Below are positions 1-7,135 of a stretch of 10,073 nt of DNA, piece by piece. Source of the stretch: CAZKEW01 sp964580435. GTDB taxonomy: Bacteria > Acidobacteriota > Aminicenantia > Aminicenantales > UBA8522. The stretch is from the NCBI GenBank assembly GCA_964580435.1, contig CAZOKP010000091.1:1-10073 (forward strand), in the 5' to 3' direction. Position numbers and translations under genes: made by a program. The stretch's first letter is position 1. The number at the start of each line of letters is the position of its first letter. Under the pieces are notes generated by a model. That model did not search any database, was not told the origin of the DNA, and was given only the letters and a program-made list of their open reading frames with translations.

Positions 1-120
1 ATCGCAGCGTGACTTCGAGCCACATCTCCCGAGCCTCGTCGGGGGGTAAGCCGTGACAGGACCCTATTCCTAACCAAAATGATCACGGAAACGAAGATGC
101 TATCTCGCGGACGGATTTCG

Positions 121-149
121 TTGAGAACCCGGCCACTTTGTGCTACATT
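121..149 (+). promoter_or_regulatory. Putative sigma-70-type promoter for mgtC-rdgB
   Basis: A -35-like TTGAGA (121-126) and a -10-like TACATT (144-149) are separated by 17 bases, the optimal spacing. Transcription would begin near 156, about 29 bases before the MgtC-family start codon, which leaves no room for a long riboswitch leader. The -10 hexamer matches only four of six consensus bases, so this is a prediction from sequence pattern alone. Confidence 0.4.
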
Positions 150-184
150 ACCACCATGTTTAATAGATTGGGGAGGGGACGACC

Positions 185-832
185 ATGAATATTTGGGAGA
201 TTATCCTCAAGCTCCTCCTGGCGATCGCCTTGGGCGGAATTATCGGCCTGGAAAGGGAGACGAGCCAAAAACCGGCGGGACTAAGGACTCATATCCTGAT
301 TTGCGTGAGCTCAGCAATGATGATGATCCTTTCGGGACTCATGCTCGCAGGCAAAGGCGGAACATCGGGTGATCTGGTTCGTGTGGCCGCCGCCGTCATC
401 ACAGGAATGGGCTTTATCGGAGCCGGCACGATTATTCAGTCTCAAGGGATGGTCCACGGCCTTACCACCGCGTCCACCCTCTGGACGGTCTCGGGTCTGG
501 GACTGGTCGTCGGGGCGGGCTATTATCTCATTGCGGTCATCTTTTCAGGGCTGGTTTTGGGGACACTGATCCTTCTTCATAAGGTTGAAGAGGCCCACCT
601 GAAAAAATCTCTCTACCACTACCATCTCCGAATGAAGGACAGCCCGGATATCCTCATTAACCTGCGAAAATTAATCTTCCATCTCGGGCTCAAGCTGGCT
701 GAACTGAACCTGAAAAAAGAAAGGAATATCTCGACCGTCACCCTTTCCTTTTCCTCCTCGGAGGAGAAAGAGCGCCAGTTCAACCAGAGCCTTTTTGATA
801 TGGGTGAGATCATCGAAATTAAAATTGAATAG
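185..832 (+). CDS. MgtC/SapB-family inner-membrane protein
   Basis: This 215-residue protein belongs to the MgtC/SapB family of inner-membrane proteins. Members are linked to survival at low magnesium, acid tolerance and, in pathogens, modulation of the F-type ATP synthase; many environmental copies have no known role. The N-terminal membrane domain (about 1-132) shows the family marks: GGIIGLERE at 17-25, AGLRTH at 31-36, GMGFIGAGTI at 74-83 and GLTTASTLWTVSGLGLVVGAG at 92-112, with four or five hydrophobic segments. A soluble tail at about 138-215 fits the ACT-like C-terminal domain. The ATG at 185 follows a purine-rich GGGAGG (171-176) with 8 bases of spacing. The stop at 830-832 overlaps the probable start of the downstream RdgB gene, so the two are probably cotranscribed. 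The family call is firm; the substrate or partner cannot be told from sequence, and it may not be a virulence-type MgtC. Confidence 0.9.
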   Translation: MNIWEIILKLLLAIALGGIIGLERETSQKPAGLRTHILICVSSAMMMILSGLMLAGKGGTSGDLVRVAAAVITGMGFIGAGTIIQSQGMVHGLTTASTLWTVSGLGLVVGAGYYLIAVIFSGLVLGTLILLHKVEEAHLKKSLYHYHLRMKDSPDILINLRKLIFHLGLKLAELNLKKERNISTVTLSFSSSEEKERQFNQSLFDMGEIIEIKIE

Positions 833-1445
833 AGAAAAAATCATCCTGGCCACCACCAACCAGGGCAAATTCCGCGAGATCAAAGAATATCTGGCGGGGC
901 TTCCCGCCGACTTCCGATCCCACGTCGATCTTGGAGCTCGAGAGGATGTCAAAGAGAAGGGCAAAACCTTTCTCGAAAACGCCCGGCTTAAAAGTCTGGC
1001 CTTCAGCTTAAGGTCGGGCTTTCTCACCCTGGCCGAGGATTCGGGTCTCGAGGTCGACTCGCTTGGGGGCAAACCGGGAATATACTCAGCCCGGTTCTCG
1101 GCACCCGGAGCCACGGATGAAAAGAACATCCGCAAGGTCCTACGCCTGATGGAGGGAGTTCCCTGGCATCGACGCAAGGCCCGGTTTGTCTCCTGCGCAG
1201 TTCTCTCGAGGAAAGGCAAGATCCTTAAAGAGGTAAGAGGCCAGGTCAGAGGATACATCGCCTTCAAGAAAAAAGGAAACCATGGGTTCGGCTATGACCC
1301 CATATTTTTCTATTCCTCCTGGAAAAAGACCTTCGGCGAGGTCGCTCCGGCTGAAAAAAACAAGGTCAGCCATCGCGGCCGGGCTTTAAAAAAGATGAAA
1401 GCCTTCCTCATTGCCTATTTAAACGAGGCTCAAAAAAAGAAGTGA
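825..1445 (+). CDS. rdgB: RdgB/HAM1 non-canonical purine NTP pyrophosphatase (dITP/XTP)
   Basis: This enzyme hydrolyses dITP, ITP and XTP to the monophosphates and pyrophosphate, keeping deaminated purines out of DNA and RNA. With the TTG start at 825 it has 206 residues, close to the family norm. It shows the N-terminal ATTNQGK phosphate-contacting stretch (9-15), TFLENA (48-53), AEDSGLEVD with the likely catalytic Asp72 (70-78), LGGKPGIYSARFS (80-92), the base-recognition segment GFGYDP (154-159) and SHRGRAL (182-188). The first acidic residue of the usual ADDSG motif is Glu here, a common variant. A longer reading from TTG at 795 is open, but its extra residues do not resemble the family, which normally begins just before the beta strand IILAT. 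No clear ribosome-binding site precedes 825. The start overlaps the mgtC stop by 8 bases, so translational coupling is likely. Confidence 0.93.
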   Translation: MNREKIILATTNQGKFREIKEYLAGLPADFRSHVDLGAREDVKEKGKTFLENARLKSLAFSLRSGFLTLAEDSGLEVDSLGGKPGIYSARFSAPGATDEKNIRKVLRLMEGVPWHRRKARFVSCAVLSRKGKILKEVRGQVRGYIAFKKKGNHGFGYDPIFFYSSWKKTFGEVAPAEKNKVSHRGRALKKMKAFLIAYLNEAQKKK

Positions 1446-1467
1446 GAAGGGGGGCAAAGCCCCCTTC
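1446..1467. terminator. Hairpin between convergent genes, probable bidirectional terminator
   Basis: GAAGGGGG (1446-1453) pairs with CCCCCTTC (1460-1467) over a 6-base loop. It lies in the 28-base gap between the converging rdgB and comEA-like genes. For leftward transcription the stem is followed, after a few bases, by a T-rich run (the A-run at 1430-1439 on the given strand), which suits an intrinsic terminator. Rightward, only a weak T/A-rich stretch follows, so termination in that direction is less certain. Confidence 0.65.
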
Positions 1468-1473
1468 ATTCAA

Positions 1474-1785
1474 TCATTTGTTCGCGTTCTCTGCGCCCAC
1501 GGTGATCAGGTCTTTGAGCTGATTAAAAGTCTTTTCACCGATCCCTTTGACCTTCATGATTTCCTCGATCTTTTTGAAACTCCCGTTCGCCTTTCTGTAG
1601 TCGATCACCCTCTGGGCAACCTTGGGACCAATCCGGGGCAGCTTCACCAGCTCTTCCAGCGGGGCGGTATTGATGTTGATCTTCTGATCGCCGGTCTTGG
1701 TCCCGGCCTGAAGAGACAGGAGAGGCTGGAGGGAAAGGCCAAGAATGAGCCCGATGACAAGAGCTCCGACCTTCAAGCTTCTCAT
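1474..1785 (-). CDS. ComEA-like secreted helix-hairpin-helix DNA-binding protein
   Basis: This 103-residue protein has a signal peptide (about 1-27, ending near LQAG) followed by KININTAPLEEL and two helix-hairpin-helix motifs, LPRIGPKVAQRVIDYR (about 49-64) and MKVKGIGEKTFNQL (about 77-90). This is the ComEA architecture: an exported protein that binds double-stranded DNA without sequence specificity and helps pull it across the envelope during transformation. Many bacteria carry such short soluble ComEA-like proteins without proven competence, so the role is an inference. A reading starting 48 bases upstream is open, but the ATG at 1785 has a strong AGGAGG five bases before it and begins exactly at the basic n-region of the signal peptide. 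It faces the same way as xerC but is 230 bases beyond it, with promoter-like and operator-like sequence between them, so it is probably transcribed on its own. Confidence 0.85.
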   Translation of the reverse strand: MRSLKVGALVIGLILGLSLQPLLSLQAGTKTGDQKININTAPLEELVKLPRIGPKVAQRVIDYRKANGSFKKIEEIMKVKGIGEKTFNQLKDLITVGAENANK

Positions 1786-1789
1786 GATG

Positions 1790-1796
1790 ACCTCCT
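1790..1796 (-). promoter_or_regulatory. Ribosome-binding site that fixes the comEA-like start
   Basis: On the minus strand this reads AGGAGGT, with AGGAGG five bases before the ATG at 1785. It favours that start over the longer open reading to 1833, and it shows that the host uses canonical Shine-Dalgarno sites. Confidence 0.8.
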
Positions 1797-1864
1797 TTCT
1801 CCTTGCTCTTATGCAAACGCCGGGCCAAAACATGAAATGTATTTATTTTATTTATTATCAGATA

Positions 1865-1895
1865 ATTAAAAATGTCCGCGGCCAGCAGCAGTCAA
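1865..1895 (-). promoter_or_regulatory. Tentative promoter of the comEA-like gene
   Basis: On the minus strand TTGACT (1895-1890) is followed after 19 bases by TTTAAT (1870-1865), in an AT-rich stretch (about 1836-1873) before the gene. The spacing is longer than optimal. The -35 hexamer coincides with one half of the palindromic box at 1891-1906, so a protein bound there would block or modulate this promoter. Confidence 0.3.
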
Positions 1896-1906
1896 TGGGC
1901 GTTGAC
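1891..1906. promoter_or_regulatory. Palindromic box 1, GTCAA-N6-TTGAC
   Basis: GTCAA (1891-1895) and TTGAC (1902-1906) form a perfect inverted repeat over a 6-base spacer, extended by one more matching pair (A1890/T1907). The same 10 fixed bases with the same spacer recur at 1923-1938. It resembles an operator for a dimeric regulator; I cannot name the regulator. Confidence 0.45.
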
Positions 1907-1922
1907 TTTTTCATAGCCCCAC

Positions 1923-1938
1923 GTCAACCCAGATTGAC
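1923..1938. promoter_or_regulatory. Palindromic box 2, GTCAA-N6-TTGAC
   Basis: GTCAA (1923-1927) and TTGAC (1934-1938) repeat box 1 exactly apart from the spacer bases. The offset from box 1 is 32 bases, about three helical turns, which would put both boxes on the same face of the DNA. This is the arrangement expected for cooperative binding by two dimers. Confidence 0.45.
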
Positions 1939-2015
1939 AAAATGAATTGTTCCGGGCGGTGAGAGAACGGGGTTAAAAAACCTGAGGGGAAGCGAGGCCG
2001 TGCCGAATATCTCTT

Positions 2016-2900
2016 TCAGGAGCGCGGATGGCTCTTCCTGTAGACGTCCATCAAGTGTCCAAGGTCAAGATGGGTATATTTTTGGGTTGTCGCCAGGCTC
2101 TCATGCCCCAGAAGCTCCTGAATAACCCGCAGGTCGGCTCCCCGGCTCAGAAGATGCGAAGCGAAGGAATGACGAAGGGAATGAGGGCTTATCTTTCTTT
2201 TTATAGCGGTCTGACGGATATATTTGTCAACGATCCTTTCCACGGAACGGGCGGTGATCCGTTCTCCCTGATAATTCAGGAACAGGGCTTGCTCTCCAAT
2301 TTTGTCTTTTAAAAACGATGACCTCGTCCTCAGGTAGGACTTCAATCCTTCCTCAGCGATGCGGCCGAAGGGAACAAGCCGCTCCTTTTTTCCCTTTCCC
2401 CGGACTCGGACGAGCCGTTCACTTAGATTCATATCCTCCAGATTGATTCCGACAAGCTCGCTCAGGCGAATCCCTGTCGCGTAAAAAAGCTCGAGGATGG
2501 CCTTGTCTCTCAGGTCCAGGGGGCGCGTGGAAGCAGGGGCCTCCAGAAAATGAGCCATCTCCTCCTCGGAGAGAAAAGAAGGGACGAGCTTTTCCTGCTT
2601 GGGCGTGGCCACGACCCTGGCAGGATTCTCGGCCAGCCATTTCTTTTTGACGCAGAACTGGAGAAAAGAGCGGACAGCGGCCAGCTTTCGCGCCAGAGTG
2701 CTCTTTCTCAGGCGCCTTTCATGAAGCCGGGCCATGAAGCCCCGAATCTGGACGTTATCGAGTCTGCGCAGCGAAATCTCTTTCTCCGTGAGATAATCGG
2801 CGAGCTGATTGAGGTCCCGCCCGTAGCTGGAGACCGTGTGAGGAGAGGCGTTCCTCTCAACTCGGAGATGGTTCAGGAACTGGCTAAGCTCTTGTCTCAT
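2016..2900 (-). CDS. xerC: XerC/XerD-type tyrosine recombinase
   Basis: This site-specific recombinase probably resolves chromosome dimers at a dif-like site near the terminus, usually with a XerD partner and FtsK. Its 294 residues match the Xer norm. An N-terminal SAM-like core-binding domain (about 1-90) precedes the catalytic domain (about 105-285). The full catalytic set is visible: Arg145 in ATGIRLSEL, Lys169 in RGKGKKERL, His240 and Arg243 in SPHSLRHSFASHL, His266 in LLGHES and nucleophile Tyr275 in KYTHL. It starts inside the end of topA with a 17-base overlap and has no strong ribosome-binding site, so it probably relies on translational coupling. Position after dprA-topA supports XerC rather than a phage or integron integrase. 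Whether it is strictly XerC or a single-Xer system cannot be settled here. No convincing terminator follows it. Confidence 0.93.
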   Translation of the reverse strand: MRQELSQFLNHLRVERNASPHTVSSYGRDLNQLADYLTEKEISLRRLDNVQIRGFMARLHERRLRKSTLARKLAAVRSFLQFCVKKKWLAENPARVVATPKQEKLVPSFLSEEEMAHFLEAPASTRPLDLRDKAILELFYATGIRLSELVGINLEDMNLSERLVRVRGKGKKERLVPFGRIAEEGLKSYLRTRSSFLKDKIGEQALFLNYQGERITARSVERIVDKYIRQTAIKRKISPHSLRHSFASHLLSRGADLRVIQELLGHESLATTQKYTHLDLGHLMDVYRKSHPRS

Positions 2901-5118
2901 CTTTTGCGCTGTCTTTGGCCTGCTCCTTGAACCCGCATTTTTCGTCCGGGCAGTAGAGAACGGCGCCGTTCTTGTCGACTTTGCGGAGCAAGACCGCCTT
3001 CCCGCAGCGGGGGCAAGCGCGGCTCACCGGCTCATCCCAGGTGGCGAAACGGCACTTGGGAAAACCGCTGCAGCCGTAGAATACTTTTCCTCGTTTCGTC
3101 GTTCTCTGGACAATCGTCCCTCCGCAGCCGAGGGGACAGGCCATTCCCGTATCGATTTTCTCCGGTTTATTATTCTTGATATACCGGCATTTGGGATAAC
3201 TCGAACAGGCGATAAACAACCCATACCGGCCCTTTTTCTGAAGAAGCTGGGCGCCGCACTTCGGACATTTCTCCTCCAGGCTGACTGTCTCCACCTTGCG
3301 CATGCTCTCCTTGTAAGTGCATTCAGGATACCCTGAGCAGGCCTTAAAACGGCCGAACCGGCCTTCTTTGATCACCAGAGGCCGGCCGCAGCGGGGACAT
3401 TTTTCCTCAACAGGAATGCCCTTTGGTTTTATGCTCTCGGTCTCATTCGCTTTGGAGAGGTCTTGATTGAGCAGAGAATAATATCTCCGCAGCGATTCCA
3501 GCCAATCGCGCTCGCCCTCGCTGATTCTGTCAAGTTCCTCTTCCATGAGAGCCGTGAACTTGACCTCCATCAGGTCGGCAAAATGAGCCACAAGGAAGTC
3601 CGTGACGAACATCCCCAGGTCCGTGGGGACGAACTTTCCTTTTTCCTTGATCACATAGACCCGGTTCTGCAACGTTGTGATGATCGGGGCGTATGTGCTG
3701 GGACGGCCGATTCCTTTGGCTTCGAGTTCTTTCACCAGGCTCCCCTCGGTATAGCGGGGGGGAGGCTGGGTAAAATTCTGTTTGGATTCGATGTCCAAAA
3801 GCCGCAGTTCCTCTCCCTCGCGGGCTTTGGGCAGAGGCTCCCCTTCCCTGTTCTGGTTGGGATAGAGAACCAGGTAGCCGTCAAACCGTATAACCTCTCC
3901 CTTGGCCTTAAGCTCGTATTTGGAGGCGCGGATGGTGAATTCTGTCTCCTCCACCCGGGCCGGGCTCATTTGCGAAGCCAGGAAGCGGTTCCAGATAAGG
4001 CTGTAGAGGTCGTATTCTTCTTTTTTGAGATAGGGTTTGACCACAGAAGGCGGGAGGTCCGGGGAAGTGGGCCGGATGGCTTCATGGGCGTCCTGCGTTT
4101 TTTTCTTGTTCTTAAAAACCCGGGGTTTGGCCGGAATATAGTCCTTGGAGTAGCCGGCCTCGATGTGCTGCCTCGCCCAGGAAAGGGCGCTGTCGGATAT
4201 GCGGATAGAGTCCGTGCGCATGTACGTGATCAGGCCGACCAAACCGCGCTCGCCGATCGGAAGGCCTTCGTAGAGCTTTTGAGCGATGAACATCGTCTTC
4301 TTGATCGAGAACTGAAGCAGACGAAAACCGTCCTGCTGGAGCGTGCTGGTAATATAGGGAGGGCTGGGATAACGGCTTTTCTCCCGGACTTTGATTCCCT
4401 CGAGGATGAACGGAGCTTGCTTCAGCTCCTCGACAATTTCCTGGGCTTTCGTTCCGTCGCCAATCTTTGGTTTCTTGCCCTCGACCCTAACCAAGCTGGC
4501 CTTAAAAGGCGGCGGCTCTGAAGCCTCGAGCTGAGCCGCGATAGACCAGTATTCCTCCGGAACAAAACTCTTGATTTCTTTTTCTCTCTCGCAGATAATC
4601 CGCAGGGCGATGGACTGGACCCGGCCGGCGCTCAGGTATTTGCCGACCTTTTTCCACAAGAGCGGGCTGATCAGATAGCCGACGAGCCGGTCCAAAATCC
4701 GCCGTGTCTGCTGCGCCTTGATCTTGTTCTCGTTCATATTCCCGAGGTGCTGGAAGGATTCCTCGACCGCTTTTTCCGTGATCTCATGCAGGAGAACCCG
4801 CCGAATGTTCGGGTTGCTCTTTTCAAGAAGGGCGCTGAGGTGCCAGCAGATTGCCTCTCCTTCGCGGTCCGGGTCGGCGGCCAGGATGACCGCCGCGCAC
4901 TCCTTGGCGACTTTCTGCAATTCTGCGACGGTCTTTTTTCGCTCAGGAATAACAATGTAGTGGGGGGCAAAATCGTGCTCTACATCCACGCCCAGCTTGC
5001 TTTTGGGCAGGTCCCGGACATGCCCCATCGACGCTTTGACCAGATAGCCTGAGCCCAGGTACCGGTTGATGGTATGCGCTTTAGCCGGTGATTCTACAAT
5101 AACGAGAGATTTCTGCAT
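2884..5118 (-). CDS. topA: DNA topoisomerase I (type IA)
   Basis: This enzyme relaxes negative supercoils by transient single-strand cleavage and prevents hypersupercoiling behind RNA polymerase. Its 744 residues begin with the TOPRIM domain: VIVESPAKA (6-14, with Glu9) and the Mg-binding DPDREGE (82-88). SAGRVQS (163-169) and the active-site GLITYMRTDS follow, with nucleophile Tyr299. The C-terminal part holds four zinc-ribbon modules, each with all four cysteines: C574/C577/C594/C600, C618/C621/C638/C644, C661/C665/C683/C689 and C702/C705/C723/C728. The tail is charged. E. coli TopA is longer but has three such Cys4 modules. The ATG at 5118 directly abuts the dprA stop (TAA then ATG), with GAGGAG seven bases before it. 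The order dprA-topA-xerC is conserved in many bacteria, though often with trmFO between topA and xerC; that gene is absent here. Confidence 0.97.
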   Translation of the reverse strand: MQKSLVIVESPAKAHTINRYLGSGYLVKASMGHVRDLPKSKLGVDVEHDFAPHYIVIPERKKTVAELQKVAKECAAVILAADPDREGEAICWHLSALLEKSNPNIRRVLLHEITEKAVEESFQHLGNMNENKIKAQQTRRILDRLVGYLISPLLWKKVGKYLSAGRVQSIALRIICEREKEIKSFVPEEYWSIAAQLEASEPPPFKASLVRVEGKKPKIGDGTKAQEIVEELKQAPFILEGIKVREKSRYPSPPYITSTLQQDGFRLLQFSIKKTMFIAQKLYEGLPIGERGLVGLITYMRTDSIRISDSALSWARQHIEAGYSKDYIPAKPRVFKNKKKTQDAHEAIRPTSPDLPPSVVKPYLKKEEYDLYSLIWNRFLASQMSPARVEETEFTIRASKYELKAKGEVIRFDGYLVLYPNQNREGEPLPKAREGEELRLLDIESKQNFTQPPPRYTEGSLVKELEAKGIGRPSTYAPIITTLQNRVYVIKEKGKFVPTDLGMFVTDFLVAHFADLMEVKFTALMEEELDRISEGERDWLESLRRYYSLLNQDLSKANETESIKPKGIPVEEKCPRCGRPLVIKEGRFGRFKACSGYPECTYKESMRKVETVSLEEKCPKCGAQLLQKKGRYGLFIACSSYPKCRYIKNNKPEKIDTGMACPLGCGGTIVQRTTKRGKVFYGCSGFPKCRFATWDEPVSRACPRCGKAVLLRKVDKNGAVLYCPDEKCGFKEQAKDSAKDETRA

Positions 5119-6219
5119 TTAGAGACTCCTCTGAAAGTACTTTCCCGGAGCCTGGTAAATCAGTCCTTTGAGCTCCAAGTTGAGCAGGAGAGCAAGGACC
5201 TCGGAGACCGAGGCATCGCTCCGCTCGACGAGCTCATCAATATGGGTGAGCTCATCCTGTTTGAGGCCGTCAAAAAGGCTTTTTTCCGCCGGGCTCATTT
5301 CGGGCATTCTCTTTTTTTCCTGTTTTTTCCGGGAAAGAACCCTTTCCCGCAAGGCACAAGGGAGTTCTTCTACCACATCTTCCCATGTTTCGACAAGCTT
5401 TGCTCCTGATTTGATCAACCAGTTCGCGCCCAGGCTGAGGGAGGAAGTTACGTTTCCAGGAACGGCCATGATTTCTCGGTTCTGCTCCAAACCCAGGCGG
5501 GCGGTGATCAGCGACCCGCTTTTTCGCGAAGCCTCGACGACCACGACGGCGAGAGAAAGCCCGCTGATGATCCTGTTCCGGAGCGGAAAATGGAACCCTA
5601 GGGGCGGCGCATCAGGAGGGAACTCCGATATGGCGGCCCCGGCTTCGGCAATCTTACGGAAAAGCGCCCGATTTTCCTTCGGATAGATGTTCTCGAGTCC
5701 GGAGCCTAATACGGCCGCGGTCTTCCCCGTCTTGAGCGCTCCCCAGTGGGCGATGGAATCGATCCCCCTGGCCATTCCGCTCACTATGACGAGCCCGAGG
5801 GCGGCCAGGTCCTGGGCTAACTTTTCCGCCACGGCCCTCCCGTAGGGAGTCGGGGTTCGGGACCCGACGATTGAAACAACTGGTTCATTCAAGACTTCGG
5901 GGCTTCCGGCACAATAGAGGACGAGCGGAGGGTCGAAGATTTCTCTCAGACTGTCCGGGTATTCTTCATCCTCAGCCGTGAACACGCGGAGGCCCTTTTT
6001 CCCTGCTTTGGCAAGGACCCGGGAGGCTCTGTCCACAAGACCGGGGGAGCAGATCTCTTGGGCTTCTTCTCTCTTCAATCCCAGGGCAACCAGGTCTTGA
6101 GGGGAGGCCCGAAAGACCTCCCTGGGATCGTGAAAATACTCGACAATTTTTTTGCCGGCCTTCAGGTTGGTTGAAAGGACAAGGTTCAACGCGACCCAAA
6201 AGACCTTTTTATCTTCCAC
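5119..6219 (-). CDS. dprA: DprA/Smf DNA-processing protein
   Basis: DprA binds incoming single-stranded DNA in the cytoplasm and loads RecA on it during natural transformation; it is also widespread in bacteria not known to be competent. The 366 residues contain an N-terminal SAM/helix-hairpin-helix region (about 1-60), the DprA Rossmann-like core (about 85-285) and a C-terminal winged-helix domain (about 308-364). Core motifs seen are VSIVGSR (115-121), SGMARGIDSIAH (147-158), GSGLENIYP (172-180), FHFPLRNRIISGLS (209-222) and SGSLITARLGLEQNREIMAVPG (234-255). The start is GTG at 6219, six bases after the usp stop; no well-spaced ribosome-binding site is visible, so coupling to usp is likely. 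The stop abuts the topA ATG. The winged-helix domain, present in many but not all DprAs, is complete. Confidence 0.95.
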   Translation of the reverse strand: MEDKKVFWVALNLVLSTNLKAGKKIVEYFHDPREVFRASPQDLVALGLKREEAQEICSPGLVDRASRVLAKAGKKGLRVFTAEDEEYPDSLREIFDPPLVLYCAGSPEVLNEPVVSIVGSRTPTPYGRAVAEKLAQDLAALGLVIVSGMARGIDSIAHWGALKTGKTAAVLGSGLENIYPKENRALFRKIAEAGAAISEFPPDAPPLGFHFPLRNRIISGLSLAVVVVEASRKSGSLITARLGLEQNREIMAVPGNVTSSLSLGANWLIKSGAKLVETWEDVVEELPCALRERVLSRKKQEKKRMPEMSPAEKSLFDGLKQDELTHIDELVERSDASVSEVLALLLNLELKGLIYQAPGKYFQRSL

Positions 6220-6225
6220 CTTATC

Positions 6226-7089
6226 TCAGCAGAACTTGGGAGGTATGACAAAGACGGGACGGTCCGTCGCGGAGATAACCTTCTCCGTCGTGCTCCCCAG
6301 GAATAGGCGGCCCAGCGGACTAGTGCATGTCGCCATGACGATGAGGTCCTGCGACCGCCAGCGCGCATATTCGACGATCCCCGCGGCAGCATGGATCGCC
6401 TTTGTCACTTCCTTGGTGACTTCGACCCCCTTTCTCTCTTTTTTCTTTTTGAACTTGGCCAGGACCGTCTCGAACATTTCATCCACCATCCGGGATTCGT
6501 ATCCGTAGAGCTCAAGAACGTAAAGGAGAGTGAGGGAAGCATGGAAACGTTGGGCCAGCTTCCAGGCGAAATTTCTCTCCACGTCCTCTTCTTTGGTGAA
6601 ATCCGTGGGCACGAGGATTTTCTTGACCTCAAATTTCTGCTTCCGTTTCTTCGTCACCAGCACAGGCACAGGCGAGTGCCTCAGGACGTGATTGGCCACG
6701 CTGCCGATCATGATCTTCTCCACGAGGGATTGCCCTCTTTTACCCATGACGATCAGGTCGGCCTTTTCTTTCTCAGCCGTCTCGATAATTTTTTTCGCCG
6801 CCGAGCCTTCTGTGACCACGATTTTCTTGAAAGAGATGCCTTTTTTCCGGGCCATAGCCTGGATTCTGGCCTGAGCCTTTTTTTTGGAGACGTCCATCTG
6901 CAGAATCAGCTCCTGCTGGAGAGCCGGCGAAGCCTCGTCGTAGAGCGCCAGGGAAAGGTCGGGTGAGACATGAAGCGCCGTGATCTTGGCGTCGAAGGCC
7001 TTGGCGAAGACGTCCACATAGAGCAGGGCTTCCTGAGCCTCGCGGGAAAAGTCTGTCGGCCAGAGAATATTCTTCAAGAAGTTTTTCAT
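6226..7089 (-). CDS. Tandem-domain universal stress protein (UspA family)
   Basis: This 287-residue protein has two UspA domains in series, about 1-147 and 152-285, each starting with a strand then PTDFS or PTDFT (KNILWPTDFS at 6-15; KKILVPTDFT at 156-165). Usp proteins are cytosolic, bind ATP or form dimers, and rise under starvation or stress. The first domain has the full nucleotide-binding pattern G-x2-G-x9-G-S (Gly116, Gly119, Gly129, Ser130). In the second the corresponding stretch is Ala253-TCTSPLGRLFL-Gly265-Ser266, one residue shorter and without the first two glycines, so only domain one is likely to bind ATP in the standard way. The ATG at 7089 follows AGGAGC with seven bases of spacing. 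It appears to lead the usp-dprA-topA-xerC unit, from a promoter at 7147-7175. Usp ahead of dprA is not a pairing I know as conserved. Confidence 0.92.
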   Translation of the reverse strand: MKNFLKNILWPTDFSREAQEALLYVDVFAKAFDAKITALHVSPDLSLALYDEASPALQQELILQMDVSKKKAQARIQAMARKKGISFKKIVVTEGSAAKKIIETAEKEKADLIVMGKRGQSLVEKIMIGSVANHVLRHSPVPVLVTKKRKQKFEVKKILVPTDFTKEEDVERNFAWKLAQRFHASLTLLYVLELYGYESRMVDEMFETVLAKFKKKKERKGVEVTKEVTKAIHAAAGIVEYARWRSQDLIVMATCTSPLGRLFLGSTTEKVISATDRPVFVIPPKFC

Positions 7090-7114
7090 GTTTATTGCTC
7101 CTTTACCTGGGAAA

Positions 7115-7135
7115 CAAAAATGGGGAACACCCCAT
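7115..7135 (-). terminator. Short GC hairpin plus T-run in the nupC-usp gap
   Basis: On the minus strand ATGGGG-TGTT-CCCCAT forms a 6-base-pair stem with a four-base loop, followed by a run of Ts and then G. That is the shape of a small intrinsic terminator. It lies about 95-115 bases past the nupC stop and upstream of usp. It could end nupC transcripts, or, since the predicted usp transcript starts around 7140, sit at the 5' end of that mRNA as a protective or attenuating stem. An alternative pairing of 7126-7131 with 7138-7143 would compete with it. Confidence 0.35.

Noticed and set aside
1..184. Magnesium riboswitch or structured leader ahead of mgtC
   Set aside because: The best promoter leaves only about 29 leader bases, and no strong stem-loops typical of such leaders are visible.
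79..372. A 97-codon plus-strand frame overlapping mgtC
   Set aside because: Most of it is out of frame with the MgtC signature, and it lacks a ribosome-binding site and any recognisable motif.
671..1267. A 198-codon minus-strand open frame
   Set aside because: It is antisense to mgtC and rdgB, both with clear family motifs; the translation shows no domain.
1968..2015. Possible terminator after xerC (T-run on the minus strand at 1980-1975)
   Set aside because: Only very short or mismatched stems can be drawn before the T-run, so I do not call a terminator.
3463..4521. A 352-codon open frame on the plus strand
   Set aside because: It lies wholly antisense to topA, whose catalytic motifs are unmistakable there; the translation is low-complexity with no recognisable domain, as expected for the antisense of a GC-rich gene.
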